A stretch of 36,101 bases of DNA from UBA2658 sp964617335 (lineage in GTDB: Bacteria > Bacillota > Clostridia > Oscillospirales > Oscillospiraceae), in contig CAZTXG010000017.1 in NCBI GenBank assembly GCA_964617335.1, positions 1-36,101 on the forward strand, in the 5' to 3' direction. Below are positions 6,977 through 14,552 of this stretch, piece by piece. Within the stretch, counting starts at the first letter, position 1, and every line of letters starts with the position of its first letter. The translations under genes were made by a program, and so were the position numbers. The notes under the pieces were generated by a model, which was not told the origin of the DNA, did no database searches, and saw nothing but the letters and a program-made list of their open reading frames with translations.

Positions 6977-8188
6977 CTACAGAATTTTTACTATTCTTTC
7001 AACAGCTTCCTTCGTAGCCATGGCATCTCCAAAGCCAGTGAGGCGGATATAGCCCTCCCCCTCTGGCCCAAAGCCCGCTCCGGGGGTTGTTACAACGGCC
7101 GCCTCATGCAAAATCTTATTGAAAAAGTCCCAAGAGCCAAGAGAATCCGGAGTTTTCACCCAGATATACGGGGAGTTTACACCGCCGTAGACTGTAAGAC
7201 CAGCCTTTTTAAGACCATTTCTTATAAGGGCCGCATTTCTCATGTAGTAGCCTATGGTTTCATTAACCTCTCTCATGCCCTGTTCGCTATAAACTGCTTC
7301 TGCTCCTCGCTGAACCACATAGGAGGTGCCGTTAAACTTGGTAGACTGCCTGCGCAGCCACATATCGTGGAGGCTGACACCGCCTCGAACAAGGGCCTTT
7401 GGTATGGTGGTGTAGCCGCAGCGGGTTCCTGTAAAGCCGGCAGTTTTTGAAAAGCTGCAAAACTCTATGGCACATTCTGTTGCCCCTTCCACCTCATAGA
7501 TGGAACGGGGAATGTCCGGCTCGGATATAAACTGCCTATAGGCAGCGTCAAATAAAATAACAGAGCCGTTGCGGTTTGCATAGTCCACCCAGATTTTAAG
7601 CTGGGCCTTTGTGGCTACGGTTCCCGTGGGGTTATTGGGAAAGCAAAGATAGATAAGGTCAGGCTTTCTGACGGGAAGCTCCGGCATAAAGCCGTTTTTC
7701 TCGTTGCAGGGCATATAAACGATATCTGTCCAGCGGGCGCCGTCCCATTCCCCTGCTCTGCCGCTCATGGCGTTTGAATCCACATACACGGGATAAACCG
7801 GGTCGCATACGGCAACTATGTTGCCGGTGCTGAAAATGTCGCCAATATTTCCGCAGTCGCTCTTTGCCCCGTCGGAAACAAAAATTTCGTCGGGGCTTAT
7901 GGCTGCGCCAAAGGGAGCATAATCTCCCCTGACTATGGCCTCACGAAGAAAGCTGTAGCCCTCATAGGGTCCATAGCCCATAAAGCTTTCTTTAACCGCC
8001 ATTTCGTCAACCGCCTTGTGCATGGCTGATATAACAGCAGGGGGCAGGGGCAGGGTAACATCACCTATACCCAGCTTTATTATTTTCTTATCGGGATTTG
8101 CGGAGACATACTCCGATGTTCTTTTTGCGATCTCCGCAAAAAGGTAGCTTCCGGGAAGCTTCGCATAATTGTCGTTTACTGTTACCAT
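6977..8188 (-). CDS. dapL: LL-diaminopimelate aminotransferase
   Basis: A 403-residue fold-type I PLP enzyme that converts tetrahydrodipicolinate plus glutamate directly to LL-diaminopimelate, bypassing the acylated dap intermediates. Family marks are the N-terminal NDNYAKLPGSYLFAEIAKR, GIGDVTLPLP, FPNNPTGT (183-190) and CSFSKTAGFTGTRCGYT with the Schiff-base Lys248. Length and ends match the family. Upstream on the same strand is dapF, the next step in the pathway, 81 bp away; that gap contains a 7-bp inverted repeat (CCGAAGG at 8215-8221, CCTTCGG at 8255-8261). AAAGGAG precedes the ATG by 8 bases. The product feeds lysine and, through DAP, peptidoglycan. Confidence 0.96.
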   Translation of the reverse strand: MVTVNDNYAKLPGSYLFAEIAKRTSEYVSANPDKKIIKLGIGDVTLPLPPAVISAMHKAVDEMAVKESFMGYGPYEGYSFLREAIVRGDYAPFGAAISPDEIFVSDGAKSDCGNIGDIFSTGNIVAVCDPVYPVYVDSNAMSGRAGEWDGARWTDIVYMPCNEKNGFMPELPVRKPDLIYLCFPNNPTGTVATKAQLKIWVDYANRNGSVILFDAAYRQFISEPDIPRSIYEVEGATECAIEFCSFSKTAGFTGTRCGYTTIPKALVRGGVSLHDMWLRRQSTKFNGTSYVVQRGAEAVYSEQGMREVNETIGYYMRNAALIRNGLKKAGLTVYGGVNSPYIWVKTPDSLGSWDFFNKILHEAAVVTTPGAGFGPEGEGYIRLTGFGDAMATKEAVERIVKIL

Positions 8189-8269
8189 GAATTCTGCTCC
8201 TTTGATTTCAGGTCCCGAAGGCTTGCCTGGCGCCTTTAGTACAGACCGCCCTGCCCTTCGGCTTATGTT

Positions 8270-9103
8270 TTATAAATAAAGCTCACCGTCAAACACTGTG
8301 ACGGCGGGGCCTGTCATATATAAGCTGTTTTCTTCTCTGTCCCACTGTATAAAAAGCTCTCCGCCCAAAAGCCTGACTGTGGCCTGTTCTTCCGCTCTTC
8401 CTGTCAGCACAGCCGCCACAAGGCTTGCGCTTGCTCCTGTGCCGCAGGCAAGGGTTTCCCCGCTGCCACGCTCCCAAACCCGCATTTTAAGAGTTTCCCT
8501 GTCGATTACCTCAACGAATTCCACATTCGTCTTTTCGGGGAAAAGAGGATGGTTTTCTATTTTCGGGCCAAGACCTTTAACGTCGGCAGAGTCAACATTT
8601 GGAACGAAAATTACGGCATGGGGGTTTCCAACATTTATAGCAGTTAGAAAAACTTCCTCACCATCAACTATAACAGAGCGCTCTATAAAGCTTCTGCCCT
8701 GCTCGGCAATGGGGATAAACTGGGGCCGCAGCTCTGGAGTGCCCATATCAACCTTCACAGTCTTAACAAGGCCATTTTCAACGTTAAGCTCAAGAATTTT
8801 TATCATGCCGCCGGTTTCCACGGTGATTTCCGTTTTATCGCAAAGGCCCTTATCGTAAACATACTTTGCCACACAGCGTATGCCATTGCCGCACATGGGG
8901 GAATAGCTTCCGTCCATATTATACATCTGCATTTTAAAGTCTGCCTTATCACTGGGCAGAATGCAAATAAGTCCGTCGCTGCCTATGCCGAAATTGCGGT
9001 TTGAGACAAGGCGGGCCATATTAGGCATATCATCAACTTTTTCCTCAAAACAGTTTACATACACATAGTCGTTGCCGCAGCCGTGCATTTTAGTAAATTT
9101 CAA
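8270..9103 (-). CDS. dapF: Diaminopimelate epimerase
   Basis: A 277-residue enzyme that interconverts LL- and meso-diaminopimelate in the cytoplasm without PLP. Both catalytic cysteines are present: C71 in PMCGNGIRC and C220 in ETLACGTGAS. The substrate-binding GCGNDYV motif is near the N-terminus. The start is TTG at 9103, supported by GGGGGG 7 bases upstream; an in-frame ATG five codons on would remove the conserved KFTK start. It lies between the small ACT-like gene (52 bp away) and dapL, probably in one transcript with guaA at the head. Confidence 0.96.
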   Translation of the reverse strand: MKFTKMHGCGNDYVYVNCFEEKVDDMPNMARLVSNRNFGIGSDGLICILPSDKADFKMQMYNMDGSYSPMCGNGIRCVAKYVYDKGLCDKTEITVETGGMIKILELNVENGLVKTVKVDMGTPELRPQFIPIAEQGRSFIERSVIVDGEEVFLTAINVGNPHAVIFVPNVDSADVKGLGPKIENHPLFPEKTNVEFVEVIDRETLKMRVWERGSGETLACGTGASASLVAAVLTGRAEEQATVRLLGGELFIQWDREENSLYMTGPAVTVFDGELYL

Positions 9104-9155
9104 AGCTTTTCCCCCCTGTTGCCTTTTACTTAAAAGTGAAAAATGCTTCCGTTTC

Positions 9156-9410
9156 CTAATTTAAATCTATGAGCTTTGCTTTTATGCCCTCAAGTCCGTT
9201 TAAATCGGAAACCAGCTTTTCAACCTCGTCTTTTTCGCCGCAGGGCTGCAATACTATAAGGCCGTCATTTGCGCAGAACTCCTCGCCTGTTTCATGCATA
9301 CCCAGACGAGTCTTTATTCTGCAGCCGTTTTTGGTAAGAGCTTCCTGAAAGCTCACCGCGTTTCCCACACGGTTATCCATTCTTACTCCGATAAGATAAT
9401 AGCAAGACAT
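9156..9410 (-). CDS. Small ACT-like (TM1266/NikR-C-like) putative regulatory protein
   Basis: An 84-residue single-domain protein of beta-alpha-beta-beta-alpha-beta layout. Features include YYLIGVRMDNRVGNAVSFQE, then a loop IKTRLGMHETGE and a C-terminal strand GIKAKLIDL. The pattern resembles the small ferredoxin-fold proteins related to the iron-only hydrogenase regulator TM1266, but the match is from memory and not decisive. AAGGAGG stands 7 bases before the ATG. It sits between guaA and dapF on the same strand, which could mean ligand-sensing for amino acid metabolism, although co-location alone does not show this. Its two cysteines (C3 and one in FCAND) are worth noting as possible metal ligands. 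Confidence 0.5.
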   Translation of the reverse strand: MSCYYLIGVRMDNRVGNAVSFQEALTKNGCRIKTRLGMHETGEEFCANDGLIVLQPCGEKDEVEKLVSDLNGLEGIKAKLIDLN

Positions 9411-9467
9411 AAATTTACCTCCTTAGCATTTTAAGCTTCACTTTAGTTTTCCGATATTAATCAAGTT

Positions 9468-10997
9468 CTATTCCAGCTCCACCGTGGAGGGAGGCTTTGC
9501 CGTAACGTCATAAAGCACCCGATTTACATGGGGAACCTCGTTTACTATACGGGTTGAGGCCTTTTCCAAAATGTCGTAGGGAATACGTGCAAAATCCGCC
9601 GTCATAAAATCATTTGTTATAACAGCACGAAGGGCAACGGCATAGTCATAGGTGCGAACATCTCCCTTAACCCCAACGCTTCGCATATTGGTTAAGGCGG
9701 CAAAATACTGGTTTATTTTTTGCTCGTAGCCGCCTTTTTTAACTTCCTCACGGAAGATTGCGTCTGCCTCACGGACAAGGTCAAGCTTTTCCTTGGTAAT
9801 GTCACCTATAACCCGAATGGCAAGACCCGGCCCCGGGAAGGGCTGGCGCCAGACAATTTCCTCGTCTATTCCAAGCTCAAGTCCAGCTCGGCGCACCTCG
9901 TCTTTAAAAAGCATACGCAAAGGCTCGATAATCTCTTTAAAATCTATAACGTCCGGCAGACCGCCCACATTGTGGTGACTTTTTATAACGGCGCTGCCTG
10001 CCGTTCCGCTTTCTATAACGTCGGGGTATATGGTTCCCTGAACAAAGAAGTCCACACTGCCAATCTTTTTTGCTTCTTCTTCAAAAACCCTTATAAATTC
10101 CTCGCCGATTATCTTTCTTTTCTTTTCCGGCTCTGTAACACCGGAAAGCTTTTCTAAAAACCGCTCCTGAGCGTTCACTCTCACAACGTTCATTTTAAAC
10201 TTTTCTCGGCACATTTCCATAACCATGTCGCCTTCGTCTTTGCGCATAAGACCATGGTCAACAAAGATGCAGCTGAGCTTATCGCCAACGGCCTTATGGA
10301 CCATCACCGCTGCCACAGTGGAATCCACACCGCCGGAAAGGGCGCACAAAACCCGCCTGTCTCCAATTTTTTCCCGAAGCTCCGCCACTGTTTTTTCGAC
10401 ATAGCTGCTCATTTCCCAGTCGCAGTTAAAGCCCGCAATTTTAGTAAGAAAGTTTTTCAAAATGGTTTTGCTAAGCTCGGCCTGGTCTTCAAGGGGCAGA
10501 CCCTGAAAGGCAAAAATTTTTCTTTCAGCGTCCATTATGGCAGCATGGGGGCAGCCTTCCGTTTTTGCAATAACTTCAAAACCAGAGGGCATTTCGGCAA
10601 TAAAATCCTCATTACTCATCCGGCAAAAGACTTTTCCCTCTAGACCTTCAAAAATAGGATTTTTTGAAAGGTTCATTTCAATATTGCCGATTTCTCCCGC
10701 GGCCATGGCCTTAAACTTACCGCCGGCAAGCTTCGCTATAAGCTTAGCGCCGTAGGAAATGCCGAGTAGAGGAATTTTAGCCTCTAAAAGCTCTTTTGCG
10801 TAAGCCGGCTCACCCTCACTGTAGGCACTGTTCGGCCCCCCTGTTAGGATAATGGCCATGGGCTTTTTTGCAAGAAGGGTTTCAATGGGCACAGTGTAGG
10901 GCAAAACCTCGCAGTATACGCCGCAGTCTCTAACGTTTCTTGCTATAAGATGGCTGTACTGACCGCCGAAATCTAAAACAATTGCCAGTTGATTCAT
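9468..10997 (-). CDS. guaA: GMP synthase with inactivated glutaminase domain
   Basis: A 509-residue protein that aminates XMP to GMP with ATP. The synthetase half is intact: PP-loop ALSGGVDSTVAA (219-230), FVQGTIYPDVIES, the SHHNVGG segment, RQPFPGPGL, and a C-terminus close to the usual KPPGTIEWE (here KPPSTVELE). The N-terminal class I glutaminase domain keeps its fold motifs (VLDFGGQYSHLIAR, LTGGPNS) but lacks the catalytic triad. The nucleophile Cys is Ser81 (GISYGAK where GVCYGMQ is usual), and the His/Glu pair of QFHPE is replaced by QGLPL (residues 165-169). It should therefore use free ammonia. The start is ATG at 10997 after AGGGAGG. It probably heads the guaA-dapF-dapL transcript. 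Confidence 0.95.
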   Translation of the reverse strand: MNQLAIVLDFGGQYSHLIARNVRDCGVYCEVLPYTVPIETLLAKKPMAIILTGGPNSAYSEGEPAYAKELLEAKIPLLGISYGAKLIAKLAGGKFKAMAAGEIGNIEMNLSKNPIFEGLEGKVFCRMSNEDFIAEMPSGFEVIAKTEGCPHAAIMDAERKIFAFQGLPLEDQAELSKTILKNFLTKIAGFNCDWEMSSYVEKTVAELREKIGDRRVLCALSGGVDSTVAAVMVHKAVGDKLSCIFVDHGLMRKDEGDMVMEMCREKFKMNVVRVNAQERFLEKLSGVTEPEKKRKIIGEEFIRVFEEEAKKIGSVDFFVQGTIYPDVIESGTAGSAVIKSHHNVGGLPDVIDFKEIIEPLRMLFKDEVRRAGLELGIDEEIVWRQPFPGPGLAIRVIGDITKEKLDLVREADAIFREEVKKGGYEQKINQYFAALTNMRSVGVKGDVRTYDYAVALRAVITNDFMTADFARIPYDILEKASTRIVNEVPHVNRVLYDVTAKPPSTVELE

Positions 10998-11053
10998 AAA
11001 TTGCCTCCCTTTAGGAAAGTATAGTATAAAGTAAATTTGGGGTGGTATATAGC

Positions 11054-11737
11054 TTGTCTATAATATTTTTTAGAACAATAATAATATTCTCAGCCCTGCT
11101 TATTGCCATGAGACTAATGGGCAAAAGGCAGCTTGGCGAGCTGGAGCTGTCCGAGCTTGTGGTTGCGGTGCTTATTTCCGATATAGCAGCGCATCCTCTT
11201 CAGGATATATCAATACCTTTAATGAACGGGCTTTTGCCCATCATCATTCTTTTAAGCTGCGAGCTGCTTTTGTCCGGCGGAATGATAAAAAGTGTGCGCT
11301 TTCGCAGTCTTATCTGCGGCAGACCAAGTATGCTTATCGAAAACGGAGTTATAAACCAAAAGGAAATGAAAAGCTGCCGCTTTACCTTGGACGAGCTTGC
11401 CGAGGAGCTGCGCACCCATGGCATAACCGATATATCCGAGGTTAAGTTTGCCCTTTTGGAAACCAGCGGCAAGCTTAATATAATCCTCTTTCCCGCCGAG
11501 CGGCCTGTAACCGTCAGCCAGCTTGGCCTAGAGGCAAGTGACCCGGGTTATCCCCATATGGTGATAAATAACGGCAGGCTGCTTTCCAACAACCTTAAGC
11601 TTTGCGGCAAAGACAATAACTGGCTTAAAAAGCAGCTTTCCTCCCGCAATGTCACTGATGTAAAAGATGTTTACCTGATGAGCGTAAATTCCGATAATCA
11701 GATATATTTTCTGAAAAAGGAGGACGTAAAAAAGTGA
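11054..11737 (+). CDS. DUF421 (YetF-like) membrane protein
   Basis: About 227 residues with three N-terminal membrane helices (IIFFRTIIIFSALLIAMRL; a second at ELVVAVLISDIA; a third at LLPIIILLSCELLL), followed by a soluble beta-rich domain. The signatures MGKRQLGELELSELVV and SLICGRPSMLIENG are typical of DUF421. Family members are abundant in spore-forming Firmicutes and some have been linked to spore germination or membrane changes; the biochemical role is unknown. I place the start at TTG 11054, because GGGGTGG lies 8 bases upstream. The GTG at 11042, four codons earlier, overlaps that site. It diverges from guaA and overlaps the next gene by 4 bp. Confidence 0.82.
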   Translation: MSIIFFRTIIIFSALLIAMRLMGKRQLGELELSELVVAVLISDIAAHPLQDISIPLMNGLLPIIILLSCELLLSGGMIKSVRFRSLICGRPSMLIENGVINQKEMKSCRFTLDELAEELRTHGITDISEVKFALLETSGKLNIILFPAERPVTVSQLGLEASDPGYPHMVINNGRLLSNNLKLCGKDNNWLKKQLSSRNVTDVKDVYLMSVNSDNQIYFLKKEDVKK

Positions 11738-12111
11738 TTAGAGAAATCATTGCCATTATCCTTCTTCTTATTATACTAACTGCCGCCATAATAGACATTG
11801 GCGTCGTAGTAAGAAAAAGCGAAGAGCTGGTGGAAGGCATCGAAATAGCAAAGGAGCTTTATGCCGCCGGTGATATTAAAGGGGCGCAAAAGCTTGTTCT
11901 CTCCTCCCAAAAGCATTGGCAGGAATGGGGCGGTTATGCACAAGTTATGCTCCGCCACGCCGAGGAGGTAAGCTCTCTTGACAACGAATACTATGGGCTA
12001 TTGGAAAAGCTTGAGCGAGAAGAGGCCACAGCCTTTTCCTTCGACCGGCTAATTTCAAGCATCGACGGCCTTGCCGACACGGGAAAGCTCACCTTCGGCT
12101 CAATTTTTTAG
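11734..12111 (+). CDS. DUF4363 membrane-anchored protein
   Basis: A 125-residue protein with one N-terminal membrane helix (IIAIILLLIILTAAIIDIGV) and an extracytoplasmic helical region. It begins with GTG inside GTGA, overlapping the DUF421 stop, with AAAGGAGG 9 bases upstream, so the two are translationally coupled. DUF421 and DUF4363 proteins commonly occur as a pair in Clostridia, suggesting they act together at the membrane. The stop codon TAG (12109-12111) is also the first three bases of a MITE-like repeat, so the present stop may have been formed when that element inserted. Confidence 0.75.
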   Translation: MIREIIAIILLLIILTAAIIDIGVVVRKSEELVEGIEIAKELYAAGDIKGAQKLVLSSQKHWQEWGGYAQVMLRHAEEVSSLDNEYYGLLEKLEREEATAFSFDRLISSIDGLADTGKLTFGSIF

Positions 12112-12274
12112 GGTGTGTTGACACTACCTGAAATGCTCAGATTTTGAAGGGGATTTTTCGCAAGGCAAGGCAAAAATTCGCAGTTGTGGTTTGTCCACTG
12201 CAAGAATTTTTAACGCAGCATGGCGGGAAATTCGTCAAAAGATGGGCGTTGAACGGTAGTGTCAACATGCCCTA
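12109..12274. repeat. MITE-like repeat, copy 1 (166 bp)
   Basis: The element begins TAGGGTGTGTTGACACTACC and ends with its near-perfect inverted complement (GGTAGTGTCAACATGCCCTA). A close copy lies at 35086-35251 (about 7 differences by eye) and a diverged inverted copy at 35783-35946. All three are bounded by TA, as expected for TA target duplication in the IS630/Tc1-mariner style. No open frame of useful length lies inside. It fills the whole gap between two convergent genes, and both genes' TAG stop codons lie in its ends. It could also act as a bidirectional terminator through its terminal stem. Confidence 0.85.
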
Positions 12275-12733
12275 GCCTTTTTTCTCGTCAATAAGCTTTG
12301 TAAGCTCATCAAAAAAGGTTTTTACGTCTTTAAACTGACGGTAAACCGAGGCAAAACGCACATAGGCAACCTCGTCTACGTCTTTTATGCGCTCCATGAC
12401 CATCTCTCCGATTTCCGTGGTGTTTACCTCACGCTCCAGAGAGTTTTGCAGCTCCTGCTCTATCTCGTCAGCAATTTTTTCAAGGCTCTGCAAAGACACA
12501 GGACGCTTTTCACAAGCCCTTAGCATACCGTTTAAAAGCTTTATTTTGTCAAAGGTCTGACGGCTGCCGTCGCGCTTTACAACCACCAAAGGCAGTCGCT
12601 CCATTATCTCGTATGTGGTAAACCTTTTCTGGCAGGCAAGACACTCTCTCCGCCGCCGGATTGTGGCCCCTTCCTCCGCCGGACGTGAATCTATAACCTT
12701 GCTTTCAGCATAGCCGCAAAACGGACACCTCAT
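12272..12733 (-). CDS. nrdR: Transcriptional repressor NrdR
   Basis: A 153-residue regulator of ribonucleotide reductase genes. The N-terminal zinc ribbon has CPFCG and CLACQKRF pairs (residues 3-40). The ATP-cone domain follows (about 49-139), beginning VVVKRDGSRQTFD. It senses ATP/dATP and represses nrd operons by binding paired NrdR boxes. The length is typical. AAGGAG lies before the ATG. No nrd gene is nearby, which is common. Its TAG stop (12274-12272) coincides with the right end of the MITE-like repeat. Confidence 0.96.
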   Translation of the reverse strand: MRCPFCGYAESKVIDSRPAEEGATIRRRRECLACQKRFTTYEIMERLPLVVVKRDGSRQTFDKIKLLNGMLRACEKRPVSLQSLEKIADEIEQELQNSLEREVNTTEIGEMVMERIKDVDEVAYVRFASVYRQFKDVKTFFDELTKLIDEKKG

Positions 12734-12786
12734 ATCAAAATCTCCTTGAATGGTATTTTAAGAATATTTGAAACATTCTCTCTTAT

Positions 12787-12812
12787 ATGCAAAACCTGCT
12801 ATATTTTTGCAT
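12787..12812. promoter_or_regulatory. Inverted repeat upstream of nrdR
   Basis: ATGCAAAA (12787-12794) is repeated in inverted form as TTTTGCAT (12805-12812) with a 10-base AT-rich spacer. It lies 54 bp upstream of the nrdR start, in the only gap before the Toprim gene. It could be an operator or part of a promoter. It does not match the NrdR-box consensus well. Confidence 0.35.
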
Positions 12813-12873
12813 TGTATCACAACATCCTGTGGCGCGCCACATTTTTTATACCTTTAGCAGGGATTTTTTGCTT

Positions 12874-13473
12874 TCAGTCTCGGGGAAAAAGCTCCTTAAC
12901 ACTTTCAAAAAAGCTTTCTCGGCTCATAAGAAGATTAACAGCTTCCAAAAGCCCTCGGGCACTAAGGCGCTCGGGCAGGCCAAGGCTTTTTTGCAGGCTA
13001 AGCCTTTTGCTGCGGCTTTGGCTTTTTCCGCTAAGTCCCAACTCGTAAAAATCTGCCTTAGTTATGCCGCCATGCTTTGAGCTTAGCCCAGCCTCGGAAA
13101 AACTTGCTCCAGCCTTTTCCAAAGCTTTTATAATAAGCTCCGGGTGCATTCCCTCAACTCCAAGCTTTCCTTCCTTAGAGGGGGAGCTTTTTCTTTTTTC
13201 CTTGCCGTATATATCCGGAATGTAGGCGTGTTTTATATATTTGGGGTCAACAGCCGACTTAATATGGTTTCGTATCTGAAAACCCGCTCCGTCGCTGTCC
13301 GTTAAAACTATAAGCCCCCGCACTTCGGCAAGGCGGCGCAAAAGAAGAAGCCTTTCCCTGTCTTTAAAAATCCCAAAGCCATTTGTCTCTATTATTGCGG
13401 CATCCACAATCTGGGAAAGGGTGTTTTTGTCATAGCGGCCTTCCACCACAATAACTTCGTTTACCTTAAGCAT
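12874..13473 (-). CDS. Toprim/DUF4093 protein, ribonuclease M5-like
   Basis: A 199-residue protein. The Toprim domain (1-~100) carries the catalytic Glu in VIVVEGRYDK and the DxD in VLTDSDGAGFQIRN. The C-terminal part (GKLGVEGMHPELIIKALEKAG onward) is the DUF4093 extension. Relatives include RNase M5, which matures 5S rRNA, and this is the likely role, though a primase-like Toprim function cannot be excluded. The ATG overlaps the last base of the holA stop (TGATG), so it is translated together with holA. Length is close to the family norm. Confidence 0.75.
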   Translation of the reverse strand: MLKVNEVIVVEGRYDKNTLSQIVDAAIIETNGFGIFKDRERLLLLRRLAEVRGLIVLTDSDGAGFQIRNHIKSAVDPKYIKHAYIPDIYGKEKRKSSPSKEGKLGVEGMHPELIIKALEKAGASFSEAGLSSKHGGITKADFYELGLSGKSQSRSKRLSLQKSLGLPERLSARGLLEAVNLLMSRESFFESVKELFPRD

Positions 13474-14510
13474 CAGCTCTCACCTGCTGCAATTTTCATA
13501 AAAAGCTCCTTTAAAATTTCTTCATCATCTTCGGAGCTGCTTTTCATCCTATAGTCCGCCTGGGCGCAAAGCTCCACAGCTTTGGCAAGCTGGGAAACCG
13601 TAAATCCACGGGCAGATGAAATAAGCTTATCCGCAAGAAAGCCGTAACTTATTTTACAGCTTTCCATTATAAAGTCCCGCCCTAAGCCCTGCTCTTTTGC
13701 TAAAGCTGCCGTATAAAGCCTTCTCATTTGCAGACCTATCATAGAAAGCAGCTTTATGGGGTGCTCGCCGGATTGCAAAAGCTCTGCTAAAAGCCCCGCC
13801 GCCTCGTCAAAGTTTTTCTGGGACAGCCTGTCTATCATCTCGAAAACATTGGCCTCTGGTATGCGCTGTGCAACAGCGTCTATATCTTTTTGGCTTATAG
13901 TGTCCGCTTTTACATAGCTGCCGATTTTTTCAATCTCCGGAATAAGCCCTGTCATAAGGTCGCCGGAGGTAAAAATAAGCCTTTCGCACTCGGCCCTTCC
14001 TATGGTTTTTCCCATGGCCTCAAAACGGCGAGCTATCCATTTTATAAGGAGTGTTTGGGGCTGGGCAGTAAATTCGATTAGGCTGCCAAGCTTTTTAACA
14101 GCCTTAAAAAGAGCCAGCCTGCCGTCTGGCTCATATCCCGAAGGTAAAAGCAAAACCACCGTGGCGTAATCGGGAATGTCAGAAAAAAGTGTTTTTATTT
14201 CCTCGGCTTTTTCATCTCTGTAGGAGTTTATTTCAAAGCCCTTTATTTCCACCAATGTTTTTTCTCCCATGAAAGGAAAAGACTCTATGGCGGAATTTAA
14301 GGCCTTAATGTCAAGGGAGCTGCCCTCCAGCCTGTGGTAATTAAAGTCTGAATCAGATACACCGCAAAGCTTTCTTATCTCTTCAAGATAACTTTCTCTA
14401 AGATATTCCTCCTGCCCCCACAAAAGATAAAGGCGGGAAGGTCCTTCCTTTTTAAGCTTTTGCAGCAAAGCGCCATAGTCTGTTTTTTCCTGCCTTTTGT
14501 CTTTTGCCAA
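13473..14510 (-). CDS. holA: DNA polymerase III subunit delta
   Basis: A 345-residue clamp-loader subunit. The N-terminal ATPase-like fold begins at PSRLYLLWGQEEYLRESYL and continues with FPFMGEKTLVEIKG. The C-terminal collar region contains EHPIKLLSMIGLQMRRLYTA, characteristic of HolA. Delta opens the beta sliding clamp during loading at the replication fork. The start is TTG at 14510 with AAAGGAGG 7 bases upstream; no better in-frame ATG exists. It follows comEC by 42 bp, a common pairing in Firmicutes, and overlaps the Toprim gene by one base. Confidence 0.93.
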   Translation of the reverse strand: MAKDKRQEKTDYGALLQKLKKEGPSRLYLLWGQEEYLRESYLEEIRKLCGVSDSDFNYHRLEGSSLDIKALNSAIESFPFMGEKTLVEIKGFEINSYRDEKAEEIKTLFSDIPDYATVVLLLPSGYEPDGRLALFKAVKKLGSLIEFTAQPQTLLIKWIARRFEAMGKTIGRAECERLIFTSGDLMTGLIPEIEKIGSYVKADTISQKDIDAVAQRIPEANVFEMIDRLSQKNFDEAAGLLAELLQSGEHPIKLLSMIGLQMRRLYTAALAKEQGLGRDFIMESCKISYGFLADKLISSARGFTVSQLAKAVELCAQADYRMKSSSEDDEEILKELFMKIAAGES

Positions 14511-14552
14511 GGCTTTTCCTCCTTTAAAGCTTCTTAACTTTGCTAAACTTCC

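Noticed and set aside
12787..12812. Inverted repeat as an NrdR box
   Set aside because: Arms ATGCAAAA/TTTTGCAT and their spacing do not match the NrdR-box pattern; kept only as an unassigned inverted repeat.
12746..13080. Plus-strand open frames of about 100 codons near nrdR
   Set aside because: They run from the intergenic gap into the antisense of the Toprim gene and lack ribosome sites and recognisable domains.
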